Source of the DNA: Loktanella sp. UBA3435
Lineage (GTDB): Bacteria > Pseudomonadota > Alphaproteobacteria > Rhodobacterales > Rhodobacteraceae
Length of the DNA stretch: 14,544 nt
Assembly: GCA_002378665.1 (NCBI GenBank)
Contig: DFSO01000045.1
Span: 1-14,544 of the forward strand
Direction of reading: 5' to 3'
Within the stretch, counting starts at the first letter, position 1. Every line of letters begins with the position of its first letter. Made by a program: the position numbers and the translations under genes. Shown here one piece after another: positions 1 to 6,351 of this stretch. Under the pieces are notes generated by a model. That model worked only from the letters and a program-made list of their open reading frames with translations, searched no databases and was not told where the DNA came from.

Positions 1-1
1 T

Positions 2-202
2 TTGGACCAAGCCCATGCGGCGGACAAATTTCGCAAACGGATTGGGCGTGCGCATTTGCCTTATGGCAACGGGACCTTAGCTGCGGCTTGCCAGCATCAT
101 CCCAAACATCCGATGCCAATCCATTGCGATGCGAATTACCTTGCCAGTATGGAGGCCGTTATTCGTGGGCTCTTGGCACGGCAAACCCATGCAAATGCGT
201 GA
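2..202 (+). CDS. Unrecognised protein, C-terminal fragment (5' end outside window)
   Basis: An open frame enters from the left edge and ends at TGA 200-202, giving about 66 C-terminal residues. There is no convincing ribosome-binding site or internal start, so I read it as the 3' end of a longer gene. The fragment is soluble-looking, with many His, Ala and Arg residues, a segment LPYGNGTLAAAC and a final helix-like stretch ending near ARQTHANA. I see no transmembrane segment or family motif that I can name. It is codirectional with cysE, 77 bp upstream of it. I cannot say whether the two are cotranscribed. No function is proposed. Confidence 0.55.
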   Translation: MDQAHAADKFRKRIGRAHLPYGNGTLAAACQHHPKHPMPIHCDANYLASMEAVIRGLLARQTHANA

Positions 203-279
203 TAATGCCTATCACAGGTTTGTTCTTGGCAATTCGTGACTATGTAAGTTAGGACAGTTGCTAAACGAAAGGACAGATT

Positions 280-1089
280 ATGGCCGTATCACCACTCTCA
301 ATGAGCAAGTTGGACCCTGTCTGGGAGCGTATCCGCGTCGAGGCTGCTGAGGCCGTCGCCAAAGAATCGCTGATGGGCGGCATGGTGCATAGCAGCATTC
401 TGCACCACGAAACCTTTGAGGCTGCACTTGCGCACCGTATCGCGATGAAATTGGCCTCGCCTGAAATGTCCGAGCAGATTTTGCGTGAACTGGCCGATGA
501 GGCGATGGCGGCGGATGCGACTTTGGCAGCCTCCGCACGGGCAGATATCGTGGCGGTTTTGGACCGCGATCCCGCTTGCCAGCGGATGATCCAGCCACTG
601 CTGTTTTTTAAAGGCTTTCAGGCCATTCAGTCGTATCGCCTTGGTCATTGGTTGTGGAAACAAGGCCGTCTTGATCTGGCCTATTTCATGCAGATGCGGA
701 TTAGCGAAGTCTTTGGCGTCGATATCCATCCGGCTGCAAGGATCGGCAAGGGCATCATGATAGACCACGCTCATTCCATCGTGATTGGTGAAACTGCGGT
801 TGTCGGTGATAATGTGTCGATGCTGCACTCGGTCACGCTTGGCGGGACTGGCAAAGAGCATGACGACCGCCACCCAAAGATTCAGGACGGTGTTTTGATC
901 GGGGCGGGGGCGAAAGTTTTAGGCAATATCGTGATTGGCCATTGCAGCCGCATTGCTGCGGGCTCAGTGGTGCTTGAGGCCGTGCCGCCGATGAAGACCG
1001 TTGCTGGCGTGCCTGCGCGGATTGTGGGCGAGGCGGGCTGTGCTCAGCCTTCCATTGCGATGGACCAGTTTTTCAAAGACCAACAATAA
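280..1089 (+). CDS. cysE: Serine O-acetyltransferase CysE
   Basis: Transfers acetyl from acetyl-CoA to L-serine, giving O-acetylserine, the carbon acceptor for sulfide in cysteine synthesis; cytoplasmic. The 269-residue protein has the family layout: an N-terminal helical domain (about 1-145) and a C-terminal left-handed beta-helix of hexapeptide repeats (about 147-250). Visible active-site residues are Asp148 and His163 (VDIHPAARIG and MIDHAHSIVIGE) and His198 (DDRHPKI), matching the known catalytic Asp/His positions of the family. The ATG at 280 is preceded by AAAGGA with 6 bases spacing. The tail ends KDQQ rather than in the isoleucine that docks CysE into CysK in enterobacteria. A hairpin terminator follows 18 bp after the stop. 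Assignment is secure; binding to CysK is doubtful. Confidence 0.96.
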   Translation: MAVSPLSMSKLDPVWERIRVEAAEAVAKESLMGGMVHSSILHHETFEAALAHRIAMKLASPEMSEQILRELADEAMAADATLAASARADIVAVLDRDPACQRMIQPLLFFKGFQAIQSYRLGHWLWKQGRLDLAYFMQMRISEVFGVDIHPAARIGKGIMIDHAHSIVIGETAVVGDNVSMLHSVTLGGTGKEHDDRHPKIQDGVLIGAGAKVLGNIVIGHCSRIAAGSVVLEAVPPMKTVAGVPARIVGEAGCAQPSIAMDQFFKDQQ

Positions 1090-1107
1090 CGCATTGATCT
1101 AAAAATA

Positions 1108-1138
1108 AAAAAGGCCGGGCGTAATGCTCGGCCTTTTT
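1108..1138. terminator. Bidirectional intrinsic terminator between cysE and pdhC
   Basis: Arms 1108-1120 (AAAAAGGCCGGGC) and 1126-1138 (GCTCGGCCTTTTT) pair with one non-Watson-Crick position around the loop GTAAT. The plus-strand transcript ends in a U run. On the minus strand the arm is followed by TTTTTT-A-TTTTT, an even better U tract. It therefore serves both cysE and the convergent pdh operon, whose stop codon lies 20 bp away. Confidence 0.92.
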
Positions 1139-1157
1139 AGTTTTGATTGGCCTGCAT

Positions 1158-2450
1158 TTAAGCAAGCATTGTCATCGGGTTCTCAAGATTGTCCTTGATC
1201 GCATTGAGCAAGTTCGCACCCAACGCCCCATCAATCACGCGGTGATCGACAGACAATGTGGTCGACATCACGATGCCAACGGTCAACTCACCATCAGCGC
1301 CAACAATCGGCTTTTTCACACCAGCACCGACGGCCAAGATGGCCGAATGTGGAGGGTTAATGATCGCATCAAAGTTATCGATGCCGAACATGCCGAGGTT
1401 GGAAATCGCGAAGCTGCCGCCTTGGTATTCATGCGGCGCAAGCTTGCGGTCGCGGGCGCGTGTGGCGAGATCTTTCATCTCGAAAGACAGAGCAGACAGC
1501 GACTTCATCTCGCTGTCGCGCAAGACTGGTGTAAACAAGCCACCTTCAATCGCCACGGCCACAGCCACGTCGGATTTGGTGAACTTCAAGGTGCGATCAC
1601 CTGCCCAAACGGCGTTGGCTTCTGGCACTTGCTGGAGAGCAAGTGCACAGGCCTTGATGATGAAATCGTTGACCGACAGCTTGACGCCACGGCCTTCGAG
1701 TTGCTTGTTCAACTGGCTACGAAACTTCATCAGCGCATCAAGGTTGATGTCGCGGCGCAGATAGAAGTGCGGCACGGACTGCTTTGCTTCTGTCAGACGA
1801 GAAGCAATGATCTTGCGCATCCCGTCGAGTTTGACCTCTTCGAACGGACGACCTTCATACATCTTGATCACAGCATCAGATGACGGATCAGAGGCCATCG
1901 CAGTCGCTGGTGCAGCAGAGGCCGCAGCAGCTGGAGCAGCAGCCTTTGGCGCAGCAGTTGCGTTCTCAACGTCCGCTTTCACAATACGGCCATGCGGGCC
2001 AGAGCCTGCAATCGCGGAAAGGTCTAGACCCTTATCGGCCGCAATGCGGCGCGCCAATGGTGTTGCGAAAATGCGATTTTCGTCTTTGGCAGCAGAGGCC
2101 GCTGGGGCAGGGGATACCGCCGCCGCTGGGGCCGCCGCTTCTTCCTTTGGTGCAGCAGCCGCCGCAGCAGGTGCCGCAGACACGGACCCAATGTCAGATG
2201 CGCTTTCGCCATCCTCCAACAACACGGCGATGACGGCGTTGACTTTCACGCCTTCAGTACCTTCCGCTATGACGATCTTACCGATGACGCCTTCGTCAAC
2301 GGCCTCAAACTCCATCGTGGCTTTGTCGGTTTCGATTTCGGCCAGAATGTCACCAGAGGAGACTTTGTCGCCCTCTTTCACGTGCCATTTCGCCAATGTG
2401 CCTTCTTCCATCGTTGGCGACAGGGCGGGCATCAGAATTTCTGTAGGCAT
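1158..2450 (-). CDS. pdhC: Pyruvate dehydrogenase E2, dihydrolipoamide acetyltransferase
   Basis: Core of the pyruvate dehydrogenase complex: moves the acetyl group from lipoamide to CoA. The 430-residue protein has one lipoyl domain (about 1-80, lipoylated Lys43 in ETDKATMEF), an Ala/Pro-rich linker, a peripheral subunit-binding domain (about 127-162, FATPLARRIAADKG and GPHGRIVKADV), a second Ala-rich linker, and the catalytic domain (about 195-430) with the active-site motif DHRVIDG at 402-408 (His403, Asp407). The ATG at 2450 has TAAGGAGA just upstream, and this SD shares bases with the stop of pdhB, 12 bp away. It is the last gene of the operon. The inner domain of dihydrolipoyl succinyltransferase is similar, but the E1 alpha and beta neighbours settle the identity. 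Confidence 0.97.
   Translation of the reverse strand: MPTEILMPALSPTMEEGTLAKWHVKEGDKVSSGDILAEIETDKATMEFEAVDEGVIGKIVIAEGTEGVKVNAVIAVLLEDGESASDIGSVSAAPAAAAAAPKEEAAAPAAAVSPAPAASAAKDENRIFATPLARRIAADKGLDLSAIAGSGPHGRIVKADVENATAAPKAAAPAAAASAAPATAMASDPSSDAVIKMYEGRPFEEVKLDGMRKIIASRLTEAKQSVPHFYLRRDINLDALMKFRSQLNKQLEGRGVKLSVNDFIIKACALALQQVPEANAVWAGDRTLKFTKSDVAVAVAIEGGLFTPVLRDSEMKSLSALSFEMKDLATRARDRKLAPHEYQGGSFAISNLGMFGIDNFDAIINPPHSAILAVGAGVKKPIVGADGELTVGIVMSTTLSVDHRVIDGALGANLLNAIKDNLENPMTMLA
2205..2450 (-). repeat. Lipoyl-domain coding repeat, copy in pdhC
   Basis: Codes for residues 1-82 of E2. The same segment of pdhB (3579-3824) differs at only 8 of 82 residues. The DNA is also close, with a 26-base identical run (2329-2354 against 3703-3728). 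This points to a relatively recent duplication or to gene conversion between the two copies. Confidence 0.85.
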
Positions 2451-2462
2451 GCTCTTATCTCC

Positions 2463-3824
2463 TTAACGGTAAGTTACTTTTTTGCAGGCGTCGACGACTT
2501 CATCGACAGTCAACAGCGCGTGCTTTTCAAGGTTCGCGGCATATGGCATCGGCACATCTTTACCTGTCAGGGTGATCACAGGTGCGTCGAGATAATCGAA
2601 CGCCTCTTGCATGATCACACCACTGATAAATCCACCGACAGAGCCCTGCGGCCAGCCTTCTTCAACTGTCACACAGCGGTTCGTTTTGCGAACAGATGCA
2701 AGGATGGTCTCGGTGTCCATCGGACGGATTGTGCGCAGGTTGATAACCTCAGCAGAGATACCATCTTCGGCCAGCTTGTCAGCCGCAGCCAAGGCATAAG
2801 TCATGCCGATACTGAACGATACGATTGTGACATCAGTACCCTCACGCTCGATCTTGGCCTTGCCAAACGGAATGGTGAAATCGTCGACATCAGGTACATC
2901 AAACGACTTGCCGTACATGATTTCATTCTCAAGGAAGATCACGGGGTTATTGTCGCGGATCGCCGTTTTCATCAAACCCTTGGCATCTGCCGCAGAATAA
3001 GGTGACACGACCTTCAGGCCCGGAATTTGCATATACCAAGCGGTATAATCCTGAGAGTGCTGTGCACCCACGCGTGCTGCTGCACCGTTTGGACCACGAA
3101 ACACCATAGGTGCGCCCATTTGACCGCCAGACATATAAAGCGTCTTAGCGGCAGAGTTGATAATGTGATCAACGGCTTGCATGGCGAAGTTAAACGTCAT
3201 GAATTCCACAATCGGGCGCAGACCAGCCATCGCGGAACCAACCGCGATACCCGCAAAACCATGCTCGGTAATCGGCGTGTCAACAACGCGCTTGGGGCCA
3301 AACTCATCCAGCATGCCTTGCGAAATCTTATAGGCACCTTGGTATTCGCCGACCTCTTCACCCATCAGGTAAACAGTCTCGTCGCGGCGCATTTCCTCGG
3401 ACATGCCCTCGCGCAGTGCTTCACGCACAGTCATCTGCTTCATCTTGGTGCCTTCAGCCCAATCGGGGCTTTGTGGCACAGACGTTGCAACGGGCCCTTT
3501 CGCCTCGGCAGGTGCTTTTGCCGCAGCAGGGGCCGCAGCTTCCGCAGGTGCAGACGACGCAACAGCTGCAGACGCATCCTCACCGTCCTCAAGCAGCACA
3601 GCAATTGCAGTGTTCACTTTGACGCCTTCGGTGCCAGCAGCAATCAGGATCTTGCCGATGACGCCTTCGTCAACCGCTTCAAACTCCATCGTCGCTTTGT
3701 CAGTTTCGATTTCGGCCAGAATGTCACCGCTAGAGACGGTATCACCTTCTTTGACCAACCATTTTGCCAGTGTGCCTTCTTCCATTGTGGGGGAGAGGGC
3801 GGGCATTAGAATTTCAATAGCCAT
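2463..3824 (-). CDS. pdhB: Pyruvate dehydrogenase E1 beta subunit with N-terminal lipoyl domain
   Basis: Beta half of the thiamine-diphosphate-dependent E1 that decarboxylates pyruvate. The 453-residue protein carries an N-terminal lipoyl domain (about 1-80, Lys43), an Ala/Pro-rich linker (about 84-120), then the transketolase-type E1-beta domain from about residue 128. The conserved blocks GEEVGEYQGAYK, DTPITEHGFAGIAVG (Glu187, equivalent to the cofactor-activating Glu), FRGPNGAAARVGAQHSQ (His256) and SAIRDNNP-like AIRDNNPVIFLENE are present. I chose ATG 3824 over the longer frame from 3866. It has AAGGGGA upstream, its first residues MAIEILMPALSP match the E2 start, and the longer form would overlap pdhA by 28 bp. 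The fusion of a lipoyl domain to E1 beta is a known alphaproteobacterial arrangement. Confidence 0.96.
   Translation of the reverse strand: MAIEILMPALSPTMEEGTLAKWLVKEGDTVSSGDILAEIETDKATMEFEAVDEGVIGKILIAAGTEGVKVNTAIAVLLEDGEDASAAVASSAPAEAAAPAAAKAPAEAKGPVATSVPQSPDWAEGTKMKQMTVREALREGMSEEMRRDETVYLMGEEVGEYQGAYKISQGMLDEFGPKRVVDTPITEHGFAGIAVGSAMAGLRPIVEFMTFNFAMQAVDHIINSAAKTLYMSGGQMGAPMVFRGPNGAAARVGAQHSQDYTAWYMQIPGLKVVSPYSAADAKGLMKTAIRDNNPVIFLENEIMYGKSFDVPDVDDFTIPFGKAKIEREGTDVTIVSFSIGMTYALAAADKLAEDGISAEVINLRTIRPMDTETILASVRKTNRCVTVEEGWPQGSVGGFISGVIMQEAFDYLDAPVITLTGKDVPMPYAANLEKHALLTVDEVVDACKKVTYR
3579..3824 (-). repeat. Lipoyl-domain coding repeat, copy in pdhB
   Basis: Partner of the copy at 2205-2450. 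It codes for residues 1-82 of E1 beta and is about 90% identical in protein to the E2 lipoyl domain. Confidence 0.85.
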
Positions 3825-3838
3825 GTGTCGTAATCCCC

Positions 3839-4834
3839 TTACTGGTCTGCATAGATGTCGGTCCAAAGCTCTGACAAATCAGGCTCTGGACTGGTTTTCG
3901 AGAATTCGGCGGCATCGTTGACGATCGCCTTGATCTCTTTATCAATCGCCTTGAGGTCGTCCTCACTGGCGTGCTTTCCTGTCAGCAGCATATCGCGAAC
4001 CTGATCGATTGGGTCACGCTCGTCTTTCATCTTTTGCACTTCTTCACGTGTGCGATACTTCGCAGGGTCAGACATGGAGTGACCACGGTAACGGTATGTT
4101 TTCACTTCCAAAATGTAGGGGCCTTTGCCAGAGCGGCAATGTGCAACCGCACGCTCGCCCGCAGCCTTCACGGCCAGAACATCCATGCCGTCCACTTCTT
4201 CACCAGGGATTCCGTAAGCGGCACCGCGCTCCCACAGGGATGGGGACTTGGTGGAACGCTTAACGCTCATACCCATCGCATATTGGTTGTTCTCGATCAC
4301 AAAGACGACGGGCAAATCCCAAAGCTCGGCCATGTTATATGTCTCGTAAACCTGACCTTGGTTTGCAGCACCGTCACCAAAATAGGCGAACGTCACGCGG
4401 CCATTGCCCAAGTATTTGTCAGCAAACGCCAGACCCGCACCAAGAGGGACCTGTGCTGCAACAATGCCGTGGCCGCCATAGAAATGTTTCTCTTTCGAGA
4501 ACATATGCATGGAGCCGCCTTTGCCTTTTGAGTAACCGCCGGTACGGCCTGTCAACTCGGCCATCACACCCTTTGGGTCCATGCCACAGGCCAACATATG
4601 GCCATGGTCACGGTAAGAAGTGACGCGCTTGTCGCCTTCCTCTGCTGCGGCTTCCAGGCCCACAACAACGGCTTCTTGGCCGATATAAAGGTGACAGAAA
4701 CCACCGATGAGGCCCATGCCATATAACTGGCCCGCTTTCTCTTCAAAGCGCCGGATCAACAGCATTTCACGGTAATGTCCCATTAGCTCTTCAGCTGAGA
4801 CGTTCGGTTTGGCATCTGCCTTTTTGGCTGACAT
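3839..4834 (-). CDS. pdhA: Pyruvate dehydrogenase E1 alpha subunit
   Basis: Alpha half of the thiamine-diphosphate E1 (alpha2beta2) of the pyruvate dehydrogenase complex. At 331 residues it has the normal length for this type. The ThDP/Mg motif runs from GDGAANQG (153-160) to ENNQ (181-184), the classic GDG-to-NN spacing. The active-site loop YRYRGHSMSDPAKYR (247-261) has Ser253 where mitochondrial enzymes are phosphorylated; phosphorylation here is not implied. The ATG at 4834 is preceded by a strong GGAGGA. It is the first gene of pdhABC, 14 bp upstream of pdhB. The 123 bp in front of it hold two candidate promoters and two inverted repeats, so the operon probably starts there even though ftsB lies upstream on the same strand. 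Confidence 0.97.
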   Translation of the reverse strand: MSAKKADAKPNVSAEELMGHYREMLLIRRFEEKAGQLYGMGLIGGFCHLYIGQEAVVVGLEAAAEEGDKRVTSYRDHGHMLACGMDPKGVMAELTGRTGGYSKGKGGSMHMFSKEKHFYGGHGIVAAQVPLGAGLAFADKYLGNGRVTFAYFGDGAANQGQVYETYNMAELWDLPVVFVIENNQYAMGMSVKRSTKSPSLWERGAAYGIPGEEVDGMDVLAVKAAGERAVAHCRSGKGPYILEVKTYRYRGHSMSDPAKYRTREEVQKMKDERDPIDQVRDMLLTGKHASEDDLKAIDKEIKAIVNDAAEFSKTSPEPDLSELWTDIYADQ

Positions 4835-4861
4835 GCATTTCCTCCAACGCGAAAGTAAATT

Positions 4862-4879
4862 TAGTTTAGTATTAAACTA
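4862..4879 (-). promoter_or_regulatory. Inverted repeat (candidate operator) over the proximal pdhA -10
   Basis: A perfect 7+7 palindrome, TAGTTTA-N4-TAAACTA, 28 bases before the pdhA start codon. The 4-base centre and the start of one arm form the -10 element of the proximal candidate promoter. A protein bound here would block RNA polymerase, so repression is the natural reading. I cannot name the regulator. Confidence 0.5.
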
Positions 4880-4897
4880 TCTTTACACGACTGCCAA
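4869..4897 (-). promoter_or_regulatory. Candidate proximal promoter of pdhABC
   Basis: On the minus strand, TTGGCA (4892-4897) and TAATAC (4869-4874) are separated by exactly 17 bases. The -35 is near consensus and the -10 is moderate. The start codon lies 34 bases beyond the -10. The same TTGGCA-N17 layout occurs before ppiB at 7600-7628. Confidence 0.45.
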
Positions 4898-4913
4898 AGG
4901 AATTGCGAGAGCC

Positions 4914-4942
4914 AATCTTACGCCAAGTCAACCAGTAAGATT
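4914..4942 (-). promoter_or_regulatory. Second inverted repeat upstream of pdhA
   Basis: Perfect 8+8 arms AATCTTAC and GTAAGATT with a 13-base centre. It lies between the ftsB stop and the proximal promoter and overlaps the distal -10 (4940-4945). There is no U run behind it, so it is a poor terminator for ftsB and a better candidate for an operator. Confidence 0.45.
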
Positions 4943-4968
4943 ATAGGAGGGTTTCGCCTAGCGAATAA
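4940..4968 (-). promoter_or_regulatory. Candidate distal promoter of pdhABC
   Basis: On the minus strand a perfect TATAAT (4940-4945) lies 17 bases after TTATTC (4963-4968), which keeps three of six -35 consensus bases. It overlaps the 3' end of ftsB (stop at 4958-4960). Confidence 0.4.
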
Positions 4969-5257
4969 CGATCTCATCTGCGCGGATCAGACCAAGCACA
5001 TCGCGGGCTTGCTGGTCCAAAAGGTCGAGATCGAGGTAGGTATCAGAGAGGCGGTGCGTCAGGTTTTCCATCCGCGTCACTTCAGCCTGAACCAACACCA
5101 GCTCATCTTCCAACGCGCGCTTCTCGGCCAAGATTTCACTACGACGGAATACGCCATAGTCACCTTGCACGGCGGCAAAGGTGAAATAGAGGCCCAACAA
5201 AATGGCCCCTCCGAAATATAACAAAGTGCCCATCGCGGGGCGGCTGCGTTTGATCAT
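4958..5257 (-). CDS. ftsB: Septum formation initiator, FtsB/DivIC-like
   Basis: A 99-residue bitopic inner-membrane protein of the FtsB/DivIC family, part of the divisome sub-complex with FtsL and FtsQ. It has a short basic N terminus, one transmembrane helix (about 9-30), a short GDYGVFRR segment, a coiled coil (about 38-72) and the family tail LDLLDQQARDVLGLIRADE (77-95). The ATG at 5257 follows GAGG with 7 bases spacing. It sits between the aldolase gene (115 bp upstream) and pdhA (123 bp downstream), all on one strand. In many alphaproteobacteria the gene in this slot lies near pdhA, which supports the call despite low sequence conservation in the family. Confidence 0.85.
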   Translation of the reverse strand: MIKRSRPAMGTLLYFGGAILLGLYFTFAAVQGDYGVFRRSEILAEKRALEDELVLVQAEVTRMENLTHRLSDTYLDLDLLDQQARDVLGLIRADEIVIR

Positions 5258-5271
5258 TGTTCTGCCTCACT

Positions 5272-5333
5272 GTCACCTCTTGCGGGTGACTACCCAAGGG
5301 AATCGCATATTTGATTCGCCTTAGGAATCCCTT
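5272..5333 (-). other. Paired inverted repeats in the fba-ftsB gap
   Basis: The 115 bp gap holds GTCACC-N7-GGTGAC (5272-5290), plus GAATC-N8-GATTC (5300-5317) nested in AAGGGA...TCCCTT (5296-5333), so two alternative folds are possible. None is followed by a U run on the minus strand. They may be a weak end for the aldolase transcript or an ftsB leader structure. Confidence 0.3.
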
Positions 5334-5372
5334 TCGTGACGAATTCGCCAGAAAATGAGCAAAGTGAGTCTT

Positions 5373-6263
5373 TTATGCGATAGAGGCCTGATAGATCGCG
5401 TCGATCGTGCCCGCGATTGCCGCGTTGAACTCATCATCTGATTGCTGGGCGGACAGACCTTCGGTCAATGCGCGTGAAAAGCTGGCGATGATGCCTGCGT
5501 TCTTTGCCAATCGCGCATTGGCCTCATCGCGGGAATAGCCACCAGAAAGGGCCACAACACGCACAACACGTGGATGGGCAACAACTGGCGCGTAAATACC
5601 AGCCACCTCTGGCAAGGTGAGTTTCAACATCACATGGCTGTCAGCAGGCAGCGCGTCGAGGTGCTTGAGCACGGCACTCAGTAACAACTTTTCGGCGTCA
5701 GCCTTATCCGCGATGGAAATCGTGATCTCTGGTTCAATGATCGGCACGAGGCCAGCGGCAACGATTTGTGCACCAATTTCAAACTGTTGCGCTACAATCG
5801 CCTCGATGCCTGCTGCATTGGCCGCACCAATGACAGAGCGCATCTTGGTCCCAAACATGCCCGCCTTCACGGCACGCGCCAAAAGCGTATCGAGTCCGTC
5901 GATTGGTTTCATTAACTGTACGCCGTTGTGCGCGTCCATCAGGCCCTTATCGACCTTCAGGAACGGAACAACGCCTTGATCGTTCCAAAGCGCTTGTGCG
6001 GCAGGTTTGCCGCCAATCTCGCGGTCCATCGTCATTTCAAACAGGATCGCGCCGACGACTTTGTCACCTGTAAAGGCGGGGGCATTCACAATGCGGCTGC
6101 GCATCTGGTGCATCAGGGCAAACATCTCGTCGTCATTGGCGTAAGCGTCGCCGTTGATGCCGTAGAGAGCGAGAGCCTTGGGTGTGGAGCCACCACTTTG
6201 GTCGAGAGCGGCGATAAAGCCTTTGCCGTTGCGAACTTGTTCAAACTGCGCTTGATCGACCAT
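5373..6263 (-). CDS. fba: Fructose-bisphosphate aldolase class I
   Basis: Interconverts fructose 1,6-bisphosphate with dihydroxyacetone phosphate and glyceraldehyde 3-phosphate by a Schiff-base mechanism, so no metal is needed. The 296-residue protein is of the short bacterial class I type. Recognisable are ALDQSGGSTPKAL (19-31), KVDKGL (103-108), IIEPEI (175-180) and HVMLKLTLPE (210-219), where Lys214 is the likely Schiff-base lysine. The frame is open to 6290, but I place the start at ATG 6263, which follows AGGAG and begins MVDQAQFEQV. It lies downstream of pgk on the same strand with 88 bp between. That gap holds a hairpin which includes the SD (6270-6309). The symbol is generic; class I enzymes are also called fda or fbaB. 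Confidence 0.93.
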   Translation of the reverse strand: MVDQAQFEQVRNGKGFIAALDQSGGSTPKALALYGINGDAYANDDEMFALMHQMRSRIVNAPAFTGDKVVGAILFEMTMDREIGGKPAAQALWNDQGVVPFLKVDKGLMDAHNGVQLMKPIDGLDTLLARAVKAGMFGTKMRSVIGAANAAGIEAIVAQQFEIGAQIVAAGLVPIIEPEITISIADKADAEKLLLSAVLKHLDALPADSHVMLKLTLPEVAGIYAPVVAHPRVVRVVALSGGYSRDEANARLAKNAGIIASFSRALTEGLSAQQSDDEFNAAIAGTIDAIYQASIA

Positions 6264-6269
6264 AATAAA

Positions 6270-6309
6270 AGGCTCCTGTGAATTTCCCATAGGGTGTTCA
6301 TAGGAGCCT
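6270..6309 (-). promoter_or_regulatory. Leader hairpin that encloses the aldolase Shine-Dalgarno
   Basis: In the minus-strand RNA, AGGCUCCU-A-UGAA pairs with UUCA-C-AGGAGCCU: 12 base pairs with one A-C mismatch. The loop can close further by CCC-UAU-GGG. The 3' arm contains AGGAG, the SD of the aldolase gene, and is followed by UUUUAUU directly before the AUG. It could be a translation-controlling leader, a weak intrinsic terminator behind pgk, or both. Confidence 0.6.
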
Positions 6310-6312
6310 GAT

Positions 6313-6348
6313 ATTGTTTACACAATTATGGTTACGCTACCGTTAGCG
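6313..6348 (-). other. Short inverted repeats after pgk
   Basis: Two small palindromes lie between the pgk stop and the aldolase leader hairpin: ATTGT-N4-ACAAT (6313-6326) and CGCTA-N4-TAGCG (6335-6348). The first could be a regulator site for an aldolase promoter and the second a small transcript hairpin. Both are short enough to be chance. Confidence 0.25.
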
Positions 6349-6351
6349 CAA

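Noticed and set aside
226..253. Possible cysE promoter TTGGCA with a -10 near 249
   Set aside because: The hexamer at 17-base spacing (TTAGGA) is a poor -10, and the better TATGTA is only 9 bases away.
1143..1883. Long plus-strand frame opposite pdhC, and similar frames opposite pdhB, pdhA, fba and pgk
   Set aside because: Antisense shadows of well-identified genes; the proteins are low-complexity or rich in His/Cys/Trp and have no motif or SD.
3825..3866. Longer pdhB start at 3866
   Set aside because: It would overlap pdhA and add 14 residues before a standard lipoyl-domain start; a good SD supports ATG 3824.
4946..4951. AGGAGG on the plus strand behind ftsB
   Set aside because: No plus-strand start codon with a sensible frame follows; chance match.
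6264..6290. Longer aldolase start at 6290
   Set aside because: It adds nine residues unlike the family, and its start lies inside the leader hairpin upstream of the AGGAG that fits ATG 6263.
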